From assembly GCA_030704765.1 (NCBI GenBank), contig JAUYDD010000200.1:1-5201 (forward strand): 5,201 bases of DNA, in the 5' to 3' direction. Positions within the stretch are counted from its first letter, which is position 1. Each line of letters begins with the position of its first letter. The notes under the pieces are model-generated. The model was not told the origin of the DNA. It was given only the letters and a program-made list of their open reading frames with translations, and did no database searches. This DNA is from Nanobdellota archaeon (GTDB taxonomy: Archaea > Nanobdellota > Nanobdellia > Pacearchaeales > GW2011-AR1). The translations under genes and the position numbers were made by a program. This document shows positions 1 through 5,083 of this stretch, one piece after another.

Positions 1-255
1 GTTTTCCATTGTCTGCTTCTCTAGCTTTCTAGTAGAAGTTATTCTTTCACAAATTCCATTAAGAATTATTTTGATAATAACTCTTGGATGATAGCTTGGA
101 TTTCCAGGTCCATTGACTTTCTGATCAAAGTCATCAAAATTAAATTGATTTACTACTTCTTCCATCAGTAAACAAATATGGTCCTTTGGTATTATTGTCC
201 GCATATCAGTTGGAAGAAGTATTGTTTGTTCAGGGTTTGATTTTATATAAACCAT
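1..255 (-). CDS. IS1182-like transposase, N-terminal part (runs off left edge)
   Basis: These are the first 85 codons of an open frame with no stop before the window edge. The protein begins MVYIKSNPEQTILLPTDMRT. It then matches, from memory of the family, the N-terminal DUF772 pattern of IS1182-type transposases: 'LP.D.R.lIP.dH', then a helical 'l.eevv', an acidic stretch, 'G.PsYHPR', 'iiKiiLnGi' and 'i.StRKLEk'. In such enzymes this N-terminal helical domain precedes the DDE catalytic domain, which would lie left of the window, so catalytic integrity cannot be judged. The ATG is chosen because a strong Shine-Dalgarno sequence sits 7 nt upstream and a TATA box lies about 47 bp upstream. The gene is transcribed away from the rest of the window. 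IS5-group transposases share DUF772, so the family is confident at DUF772 level and somewhat less so for IS1182. Confidence 0.85.
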   Translation of the reverse strand, partial: MVYIKSNPEQTILLPTDMRTIIPKDHICLLMEEVVNQFNFDDFDQKVNGPGNPSYHPRVIIKIILNGICERITSTRKLEKQTMEN

Positions 256-262
256 TTTAGAC

Positions 263-269
263 TCACCTC
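263..269 (-). promoter_or_regulatory. Shine-Dalgarno site of the transposase gene
   Basis: The minus strand reads GAGGTGA, 7 nt before the ATG at 253-255. It is a near-perfect match to the 16S rRNA anti-SD and fixes the start. The other genes here have no comparable site next to their starts. Confidence 0.75.
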
Positions 270-282
270 ATTTAATTACATA

Positions 283-329
283 TTTATCGACGAGAAAGTA
301 TATATACTTTTCTGTTTATCGTCGATAAA
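283..329 (-). promoter_or_regulatory. Transposase promoter with TATA box between two 15-bp near-palindromes
   Basis: A perfect 16-bp palindrome AAAGTATATATACTTT (295-310) supplies the TATA box. Its centre is about 47 bp before the ATG, so a start site about 25 bp downstream would leave a short leader containing the Shine-Dalgarno. On either side lie two copies of one 15-bp near-palindrome, TTTATCGnCGATAAA: 315-329 (fully symmetric around its central base) and 283-297 (one arm mismatch, G at 294). In the same orientation the copies match at 14 of 15 bases, and their centres are 32 bp apart, about three helical turns. Outer arms 283-293 and 319-329 are also perfect 11-bp inverted repeats. A protein bound at both sites would cover the TATA box. 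Which protein, and whether it is the transposase, is not shown. Confidence 0.55.
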
Positions 330-368
330 ACAAAGTAAAGAATAATCCAATAATTGTGACACAACCTC

Positions 369-467
369 GTGCAGAAAAAACTATAAAAGTTTTTTCTTGC
401 ATCCTAAAAACAAGTGCCTGTAACAAACCACACACTTTAGTGTGTGGTGGCACATTGTTTTTTTGAT
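369..467 (-). repeat. 99-bp structured repeat, copy 1 (minus), identical inverse of 4889-4987
   Basis: The reverse complement matches 4889-4987 at all 99 positions with no gaps. Hairpin 1 has arms ACCACACAC / GTGTGTGGT around a TAAA tip. Hairpin 2 has arms AGAAAAAACT / AGTTTTTTCT around TTTAT. At the 467 side identity stops at ATCAAAAAAAC. At the 369 side it stops right after GCAC, where the sequence becomes the putative IS end. Short GT-rich palindromes with a few-base tip are typical of the subterminal hairpins of IS200/IS605 elements and of their gene-less derivatives, so this is probably such a derivative. No target site can be proven. An open frame runs through it, but the palindromes dictate its composition. 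Confidence 0.85.
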
Positions 468-494
468 ATCTATTGGCGATAATTATACGGATTG

Positions 495-529
495 GAAATC
501 TAATCTTGTCTGAAAGCAGATTAGATTTC
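495..529. repeat. 12-bp perfect hairpin downstream of the cupredoxin gene
   Basis: Arms 495-506 (GAAATCTAATCT) and 518-529 (AGATTAGATTTC) are perfectly complementary around an 11-nt loop. It lies 64-98 nt beyond the cupredoxin stop codon and 27 bp from the 99-bp repeat. Neither side has a T-run of terminator type, so termination is only one option; mRNA 3'-end protection or a separate mobile-element palindrome are others. The rest of 468-592 holds no gene I can support. Confidence 0.5.
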
Positions 530-592
530 ATTATATCACTTTCTATCTGCTAAACAAATACGATAAAAACAATATAGCAATACGACTTATAA

Positions 593-1000
593 TCAATTTT
601 TAAGTGGTTTCACAATTATTTTCCCTTTTTTAAAAGGATGCAGATTGCAAGTGTAATTGAACTCTCCTTCTGTCATGAAAGTATAAGTGAAATTACTATC
701 ATAAGATATCCTTTTGCTTGTGATATTAAGGTTAGGAATATAGATATTATGGCTATTTGTCTTATCAATGCTTGTAAAAACAACACTATCACCAACAACA
801 ACTTCTAATTCAGGTGGAACAAAATCCACATTATTAATATTTACATCATAAGTCTTTGGATAATATATGGCTTCTTTTACATGACTCTCATTTATAGGAG
901 GTTTATCTACTTTATTCACTTTTACAATGAATATAGCTGCAGCTATAGAAAGGAATATCAATACTCCAATACTCAATAGAATCCAGTATATTGGCTTCAT
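593..1000 (-). CDS. Membrane-anchored cupredoxin (plastocyanin/amicyanin-like), axial Met replaced by Lys
   Basis: This is a 135-residue protein. Residues 5-27 form one hydrophobic segment, then a short linker (28-48) leads to a cupredoxin domain of about 85 residues outside the membrane. Cupredoxins bind one copper ion and carry single electrons. The visible signature has His84 in SHNIYIPN, then near the C-terminus Tyr-x-Cys118-x2-His121-Pro-Phe, closely matching the amicyanin-type C-x2-H-P-F-M-x-G loop. At the axial Met position there is Lys124 (codon AAA). His, Cys and His ligands are therefore present but the fourth ligand is not canonical, so copper may be bound differently, or the site may be altered or lost. 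The ATG is the only reasonable start: an in-frame TAA lies at 1004-1006 and there is no adjacent Shine-Dalgarno. Its partner redox protein is unknown. Confidence 0.85.
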   Translation of the reverse strand: MKPIYWILLSIGVLIFLSIAAAIFIVKVNKVDKPPINESHVKEAIYYPKTYDVNINNVDFVPPELEVVVGDSVVFTSIDKTNSHNIYIPNLNITSKRISYDSNFTYTFMTEGEFNYTCNLHPFKKGKIIVKPLKN

Positions 1001-1214
1001 GTTTTATAAATCATTGAAATGATTGAATTAATATTGTTTAGACTTCACCTGATTATATAGAATTTAATGTGAAAAGTGTTTTTAAAGGTTGTTGTGATGC
1101 ATTAATAAAATTCCATGCTATCATTAATTTTTCTATAAAAATTATTGCATTGATAATATTTTTAATAAATTATATACAAAAGTATCACAATATTTGTCTA
1201 GTTAGTGAAAATAA
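1001..1214 (-). promoter_or_regulatory. Gap upstream of the cupredoxin gene, with candidate TATA box at 1054-1059
   Basis: Reading toward the cupredoxin gene, TATATA at 1054-1059 would start transcription near 1030 and leave a leader of about 30 nt. A second TATA-like sequence, TTTATAAAA at 1002-1010, is too close to the ATG to drive it. An AGGTGA at 1045-1050 resembles a Shine-Dalgarno but is about 45 nt from the ATG and has no start codon nearby. An AT-only hairpin (1126-1132 with 1137-1143) might mark the end of the upstream 836-aa gene. A plus-strand open frame from 1069 looks like chance AT-rich sequence. No other gene is supported. Confidence 0.35.
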
Positions 1215-3725
1215 TTATCTAACTAATTTCCCATCTCTGATACGTATGGTAGAAGGGTAACTTTCTATATTTAATCCAAATAAAGCTTTAGCTTGTGAAC
1301 TTGTGATATAAGTGCCATCGCTTCTAGCTTGTCTTGCACATTCATCACACCAAGAAGGTTCAGAAACATCAACTGAAATAGTTTTTCCTGCTGATAATTC
1401 AGTTAATTTTTCTGCTGTAGCATATTTTATATTTTTCCCCCCAGCTATGTCTGACCTAAAATAACCCTTTCCATCAGGAACATAAGTACCTGGTTTTCCC
1501 TCAGCAGTTGTTAATTTTCCAGTTCTAAACATTTCTGCTTCTTTTTGTCCATAAGTTTTTTGCCCACCTTCTGGAGGACAATTTGGACAATGACCTGTAC
1601 TTCCCGAACTTCCTCCTGAACTTCCAGAAGAACCTCCACTGCTTCCAGAACTTCCTTGACTACTACCAGAACTTCCACTACTACCAGCACTAGGATCAGC
1701 AGATGGAGGTGAAAAACCACCACTGCTTCCTCCAAGAGTTCCAGATGAAGAACTTCCTTGCTGACTGCTTCCTTGTGAACTCCCTTGTTGACCAGGCTGA
1801 GCCCCTCCTGCACCAACTTGTCCTGCTTGACTTCCTTGTTCTTGCTGACCAGGTTGTTGACCTCCTTGACCACCTTGCTGGCTTCCTCCACTAGATGACC
1901 ATCCAGGACCAATAATTCCACTACCTTGAGAACCACCCTGTGCACCACCTTCTGCATTTATCTGTGTTCCAGGAGTATATCCAGGAACAGTTATTCCAGC
2001 AGATGCAATAACTTGTGCAATTCTAGAGCTAGGATCAACTCCTGCTACATTTGGGTTTATTAATAATCCATTATTATTGTTCTGATTAAAACGACCATCG
2101 TCCTTATATTTAACTCCTCTTATTGTAGCAACTTCTCCTTGCCTTATGCTATTTATTTCATTTCCATTTATCTTTGTTAATAATTGGACTTGATTATTAA
2201 CTCCTCTTGAAAACTCTATATTTTCAGAATTCTTTATATTTAGATTTTCTACAGGTTTATTTATTGTCTGTATAAGAACTCCGGTTTTTGATAGGACATT
2301 GTCTATAGATAATTCCATTTTTGAACTATCAAAAGTTACAGATGGTTCATTAATCCCAGAAACTGCTCCAGTTTTTCCTCCTTCTTGATCTATATAAAGA
2401 TTTAAACTATCACTTGATTTAATATAAAGTTTCCTGGAATCTATACCTTTATTCAAATCTTCATAAGCAGTTTTAGCAGCTATTAAAAAACCTGCTTTTT
2501 TATTTGCATTCACTGTCCTGATATTTCCATCAGCAGATAAGCTTATTATGCTTTTTCCATCTCCGGTTTTATCAGCATCATTTCCTATCAAGACTATAGA
2601 TTCACCATGTTCTTTAGTCCTTATCCAAGTGTCTTTTCCTTCAAGTTCAAAAAGAATATTCTTATTATCATCACTATAAACACTAATTTTTCCACCTTCT
2701 CCATAATAAATATTAGCTATTTCTCTTTCTCGGCTATCAGTTATGACTCCATTTTTCATCAATATCTGGTCAAAGCCTATATTTAATGTTCTTCTAATAA
2801 TCCCTATTTGCTCTCCACTATTTCGTGGAGCTAATTTAATATCTGCTTGTATAGTAAAACCTTCTTTATTAACAATGCCTGTATTAAAACTACCAAAACT
2901 TATTTCTTTGAATTCTTTTCTTAAATCAATTTTTCCATTTTTATCAGTTGCAATAATATACTTTTTATCCGCAACACCTGTTTTTGTTGAATCAGGAATT
3001 TCTATCATTAATTTTAATTTATCATTTGTAAAACCTGTTATTTTTAAAGGTGTTTCAATAGGATATTTATCTTTGTAAATATAATTTATAATCTCCTGCC
3101 TGACTTTATTTGCAGTCTCAGCTTTTTTATCAGTTGCCCCAGCTAATGCAATCCTGTCAAACAAGTCTGATTTGTCTTTATCACCAAGCGAATCCCATAA
3201 TTTTTTTTGCAAATCAGGTTTATCTCTCAAAGCTTCCCACATCTTTAATCCAAATTCTGGTTTACCTTTTCTTTCTTGAATTCCTTTTGGCGGATATTCT
3301 TCTTTAGATTTTCCTGCAGTTTCTCTAACAATGCTATTCCATTGATCACTAAAACTCCAAGGTTTTCCAGTAGCGGGGTTATTAACTTTTAACATCTCTT
3401 CAAAAAGCTTTTGCAATTGTTGGTTTGAAAACTTATTATATATAAGATAAAAATCAGACCATCTTGCTTTTTGTATTAGTCCTTGATAAAAAGCAGTATT
3501 ACTAGTAGCTGCTGATAATTTATTGCTAAATTCACTATTGCTAGAAAGTTTTGCAATCTCTGAAAATTGTAGTGAAGATGTTGCACTAGCCCAGGTTTCA
3601 GGTTTATTAATATCAAATTGAGCTGGAGAAGCACTTTCTCCAAGAACTCCTGAAACCAAAATTAACAGTATTAAAAATACAAATATTATATAATAAAAAT
3701 TATTTTTATGTTTGGTTTTTACCAT
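1215..3725 (-). CDS. Secreted 836-aa multidomain protein with Ser/Gly/Gln linker and C-terminal CxxC domain
   Basis: I do not recognise the family as a whole. A Lys-rich start plus a hydrophobic run (10-28) ending near VLG29 is a typical Sec signal peptide. Residues 30 to about 218 look helical, with short repeated Leu/Asp/Lys motifs (e.g. DLQKKLWDSL at 171-180). Residues from about 225 to 590 are strand-rich with alternating hydrophobics, as in an extracellular beta domain. Residues 593-711 are a low-complexity linker of Ser, Gly and Gln. The last 125 residues hold the protein's only four cysteines, in two pairs: CPNC (713-716) and CDEC (793-796). The segment KTISVDVSEPSWCDEC followed by SYPSTIRIRDGKLV resembles thioredoxin (strand, WCxxC, cis-Pro, strand ending DGK), but the CxxC-to-Pro distance is 28 residues, against about 40. 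The start follows the signal peptide and has no Shine-Dalgarno. Extracellular location is confident; redox function is tentative. Confidence 0.8.
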   Translation of the reverse strand: MVKTKHKNNFYYIIFVFLILLILVSGVLGESASPAQFDINKPETWASATSSLQFSEIAKLSSNSEFSNKLSAATSNTAFYQGLIQKARWSDFYLIYNKFSNQQLQKLFEEMLKVNNPATGKPWSFSDQWNSIVRETAGKSKEEYPPKGIQERKGKPEFGLKMWEALRDKPDLQKKLWDSLGDKDKSDLFDRIALAGATDKKAETANKVRQEIINYIYKDKYPIETPLKITGFTNDKLKLMIEIPDSTKTGVADKKYIIATDKNGKIDLRKEFKEISFGSFNTGIVNKEGFTIQADIKLAPRNSGEQIGIIRRTLNIGFDQILMKNGVITDSREREIANIYYGEGGKISVYSDDNKNILFELEGKDTWIRTKEHGESIVLIGNDADKTGDGKSIISLSADGNIRTVNANKKAGFLIAAKTAYEDLNKGIDSRKLYIKSSDSLNLYIDQEGGKTGAVSGINEPSVTFDSSKMELSIDNVLSKTGVLIQTINKPVENLNIKNSENIEFSRGVNNQVQLLTKINGNEINSIRQGEVATIRGVKYKDDGRFNQNNNNGLLINPNVAGVDPSSRIAQVIASAGITVPGYTPGTQINAEGGAQGGSQGSGIIGPGWSSSGGSQQGGQGGQQPGQQEQGSQAGQVGAGGAQPGQQGSSQGSSQQGSSSSGTLGGSSGGFSPPSADPSAGSSGSSGSSQGSSGSSGGSSGSSGGSSGSTGHCPNCPPEGGQKTYGQKEAEMFRTGKLTTAEGKPGTYVPDGKGYFRSDIAGGKNIKYATAEKLTELSAGKTISVDVSEPSWCDECARQARSDGTYITSSQAKALFGLNIESYPSTIRIRDGKLVR
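1593..1949 (-). repeat. Low-complexity Ser/Gly/Gln linker region of the 836-aa protein
   Basis: It encodes residues 593-711, nearly all Ser, Gly and Gln. The Gly/Gln-rich first part runs to about 655. The last 31 residues (681-711) are dominated by GSS and SGG units. Codons vary between units, so the repetition is stronger in protein than in DNA, which argues for selection on a flexible linker rather than recent slippage. The stretch is visibly richer in G and C than its surroundings because of its amino-acid content. Long open frames in other frames across it are artefacts of this composition. Confidence 0.85.
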
Positions 3726-3751
3726 CTTTTTTCATTAAACATAATATTTTA

Positions 3752-3769
3752 GGTTTTATTAATTTATTG
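3752..3769 (-). promoter_or_regulatory. Candidate TATA region for the 836-aa gene
   Basis: On the minus strand AATAAATTAATAAAACC lies about 27-44 bp upstream of the ATG at 3725. A start site about 25 bp downstream would give a leader of roughly 10 nt, consistent with the missing Shine-Dalgarno. It is a weak match to an archaeal TATA box; the assignment rests on spacing. Confidence 0.3.
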
Positions 3770-3783
3770 GTCACTATCTGAAA

Positions 3784-3855
3784 TTAGGCTGATGAGCAAG
3801 AGGCATCTTCTATCAGGACAATTACTTCCTCTTTGAAATTGCTGTTCTTCAGCAT
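3784..3855 (-). other. Possible 23-residue ORF or small structured segment in the 3726-3905 gap
   Basis: This 179-bp gap contains a stretch clearly less AT-rich than its flanks. On the minus strand it reads as MLKNSNFKEEVIVLIEDASC then SSA and a TAA stop. It has no Shine-Dalgarno and no recognisable family. The same bases can fold: GCTGA closes against TCAGC at the ends, and AAGAGG pairs with CCTCTT inside. It could be a tiny gene, the tail of a lost gene, or a small RNA. The frame stays open upstream to a TGA overlapping the end of the 273-aa gene, so it is not a simple continuation of that protein. The rest of the gap holds the AT-rich promoter region. Confidence 0.2.
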
Positions 3856-3905
3856 AAAACAAAACAAATCTAAAAATCTGCAATAAATAATATTAAAACA
3901 GGTTA

Positions 3906-4727
3906 TTAGATTTCATTGTCTTGATATGCTCCTGCAGGAAGGCCTGGAATCACTGCAATCTCAAGCTCTCTTTTAGGATATTTATTCACAAACTCAAAAT
4001 AATGAGTTTCTGCTGATGTTATGTTCTCGGATATTATATATAATACTGATGAATCATTAAGGTCAAATGCATTTACATAAAGGTTCCTTTCTTCAGCTAG
4101 CTGTGCAACACAGCTTATGCATAATAATTTAGGGTCTTGTTTATGGGAATCTGTGATATATCTTGCTAGTTCCATTGATTCATAAATATAAGATTTTTTA
4201 TTCAATGGAGCATCTTTTAATTCTAATTTGACAACATTATTATCTTTTGTTATAGTTACAGGTGCATTTAATATAAAACCAACTTCTCCTTTTTTTATTG
4301 CAGTCTTTGTATTCATGTTTCCTATTTCTATATTAAAATCAGAATCAATATTTTTTATGCATAATGGAAAATTATCATTGATATACTTAGATATCTCATT
4401 TTCAACCTTGGTTTTTTCAGGCATTAGATATTTTCCCTCATAATAATAATATGGTATGAATAAAAACCCTAAATCAAGGTTTTTTTCAGGCTTTTCATAA
4501 TACCCTCCTTGAAGGCTTATTGTGTCTAATGATTCATAAGAAATCTTGTCCATGCAGTTTATAATAGAAGCTTTTAGTGAATCAAAACCAGTTTTAGTGC
4601 CTTGGCTTGAAAAAAAATTCTTGGAAAAATCATTATCCCTGTTATTTAAAATATAAGCAATGCTTCCTCCTGCTGCAACTATTATTATTGCAATAATAAT
4701 AAATACAGATACTTGCCCTCTTTTCAT
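3906..4727 (-). CDS. Pilin-like, membrane-anchored conserved hypothetical protein (DPANN type)
   Basis: This is a 273-residue protein beginning MKRGQVSVFIIIAIIIVAAG. Residues 8-27 form one membrane segment right after a short positive N-terminus. Arg3-Gly4-Gln5 followed by V-S resembles the archaeal class III (type IV pilin-like) signal, in which a prepilin peptidase cuts after Gly before a QxSxE motif. Here position +5 is Phe, not Glu, so processing is uncertain and it may be a simple anchor. The rest is predicted outside the cell: a SLQGGYY motif (71-77), a Tyr run in IPYYYYEGK (91-99), a LMP motif, and cysteines 58, 123 and the CISC pair (203-206), which could form disulfides. I recognise this layout from DPANN genomes, where the function is unknown. 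The ATG is supported by a TATA box about 25 bp upstream. The next gene downstream is the 836-aa secreted protein. Confidence 0.8.
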   Translation of the reverse strand: MKRGQVSVFIIIAIIIVAAGGSIAYILNNRDNDFSKNFFSSQGTKTGFDSLKASIINCMDKISYESLDTISLQGGYYEKPEKNLDLGFLFIPYYYYEGKYLMPEKTKVENEISKYINDNFPLCIKNIDSDFNIEIGNMNTKTAIKKGEVGFILNAPVTITKDNNVVKLELKDAPLNKKSYIYESMELARYITDSHKQDPKLLCISCVAQLAEERNLYVNAFDLNDSSVLYIISENITSAETHYFEFVNKYPKRELEIAVIPGLPAGAYQDNEI

Positions 4728-4748
4728 ATTAACTTGAATAATCTAGAA

Positions 4749-4756
4749 TTTATAAA
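4749..4756 (-). promoter_or_regulatory. TATA box giving a leaderless transcript for the 273-aa gene
   Basis: TTTATAAA is centred about 25 bp from the A of the ATG at 4727, the usual archaeal distance from TATA box to transcription start. The mRNA would begin at or next to the start codon, which explains the absent Shine-Dalgarno. The element is itself palindromic, but no gene starts at the right distance on the other side. Confidence 0.6.
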
Positions 4757-4888
4757 GGTTTATTTGATTTTAAGTTAATTAAAAGCATCTATATTATGTT
4801 TGTTTAATTCTTTTTTTAACTTAGTTCTGGCTTGACCTTATTACGTTCACAATCTCAGGATATTTTTTAATAAAGATGTTTTATAAAA
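4757..4888. other. AT-rich gap with an imperfect hairpin and a second TATA-like box
   Basis: No gene is supported here. TAAGTTAA (4771-4778) pairs with TTAACTTA (4816-4823), and AAAAG (4781-4785) with CTTTT (4810-4814), forming an imperfect hairpin followed by T-rich sequence. It might end transcription arriving from either side. TTTATAAAA at 4880-4888 faces the 99-bp repeat and could drive transcription into it from about 4910 onward. Confidence 0.3.
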
Positions 4889-4987
4889 ATCAAAAAAACA
4901 ATGTGCCACCACACACTAAAGTGTGTGGTTTGTTACAGGCACTTGTTTTTAGGATGCAAGAAAAAACTTTTATAGTTTTTTCTGCAC
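4889..4987 (+). repeat. 99-bp structured repeat, copy 2 (plus), identical inverse of 369-467
   Basis: It is identical over 99 bp to the reverse complement of 369-467. Hairpin 1 pairs 4908-4916 with 4921-4929 around TAAA (4917-4920). An outer stem, CAA plus GTGCC (4899-4907, one T bulge) with GGCACTTG (4938-4945), encloses it. Hairpin 2 pairs 4959-4968 with 4974-4983 around TTTAT and is lengthened by TGC/GCA with one bulged A. Perfect identity despite 4.4 kb between the copies implies recent duplication or conversion. The hairpin style resembles IS200/IS605 ends, but no transposase or TnpB gene accompanies it, so a gene-less derivative is the likely reading. Confidence 0.85.
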
Positions 4988-5083
4988 AGAAAATTCATCT
5001 GAAAGAATTTTCTTGTGCTCAAGAATTGAGAACTGTAACATTTGCTACGGCCACATGATAAATCATGAGGTTTTCAATTCTCG
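4899..5083 (+). ncRNA. Candidate structured RNA or full-length palindromic element
   Basis: Strong stems follow one another well past the 99-bp identity. The first two are in copy 2. A third pairs 4988-4996 (AGAAAATTC) with 5005-5013 (GAATTTTCT), extended by GCAC (4984-4987) with GTGC (5015-5018) across one bulged T; the GC at 4984-4985 competes with hairpin 2. A fourth pairs 5022-5033 with 5070-5081, 12 bp with a single G-T wobble, and encloses CATGAT / ATCATG (5053-5058 with 5061-5066). A TATA-like box at 4880-4888 lies just upstream. No RNA family is recognised. Alternatives are DNA-level transposon-end structure or a remnant guide RNA of a TnpB system. No clear terminator follows. Confidence 0.4.

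Larger units (their letters stand above)
1..368 (-). mobile_element. IS1182-like insertion sequence, 5' end only (inferred boundary)
   Basis: This covers the transposase start and its upstream control region. The right boundary is inferred. The 99-bp repeat on the minus strand (369-467) ends abruptly at 369 while its partner at 4889-4987 continues in a structured sequence. Read inward from 368 the putative terminus is GAGGTTGTGTCACAATT, which contains a small palindrome (354-364, TTGTG-A-CACAA). I cannot see the other terminus, so terminal inverted repeats and a target duplication cannot be verified. The boundary could instead be the end of the 99-bp repeat itself, with the IS end lying anywhere between about 330 and 368. 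Confidence 0.5.

Noticed and set aside
316..531. Minus-strand open frame of 71 codons through repeat copy 1
   Set aside because: Its middle is dictated by the two palindromes of the 99-bp repeat and the same peptide appears in copy 2 with unrelated ends; no ribosome site and no recognisable family.
1069..1260. 63-codon plus-strand open frame between the cupredoxin and 836-aa genes
   Set aside because: It overlaps the 3' end of the 836-aa gene, has AT-driven Ile/Lys/Phe composition, no ribosome site and no recognisable motif.
1511..1957. 148-codon Val/Leu-rich open frame overlapping the 836-aa gene
   Set aside because: It is the shifted frame of the Ser/Gly/Gln linker; GGT/CAA/TCA-type codons read one base off give Val, Leu and Lys.
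3788..3853. Archaeal C/D-box guide RNA on the plus strand (CTGATGA near the start)
   Set aside because: The C-box core TGATGA is present, but its first base is C rather than a purine and no CUGA D box lies near the other end; the two-box layout is not satisfied.
369..4987. CRISPR array or direct-repeat cluster based on the repeated 99-bp unit
   Set aside because: There are only two copies, in inverted orientation, 4.4 kb apart, with genes rather than spacers between them.
4876..5058. Plus-strand open frame of 60 codons through repeat copy 2
   Set aside because: Same reason: the shared peptide comes from palindromic DNA, and the rest runs through the stems at 4988-5058.
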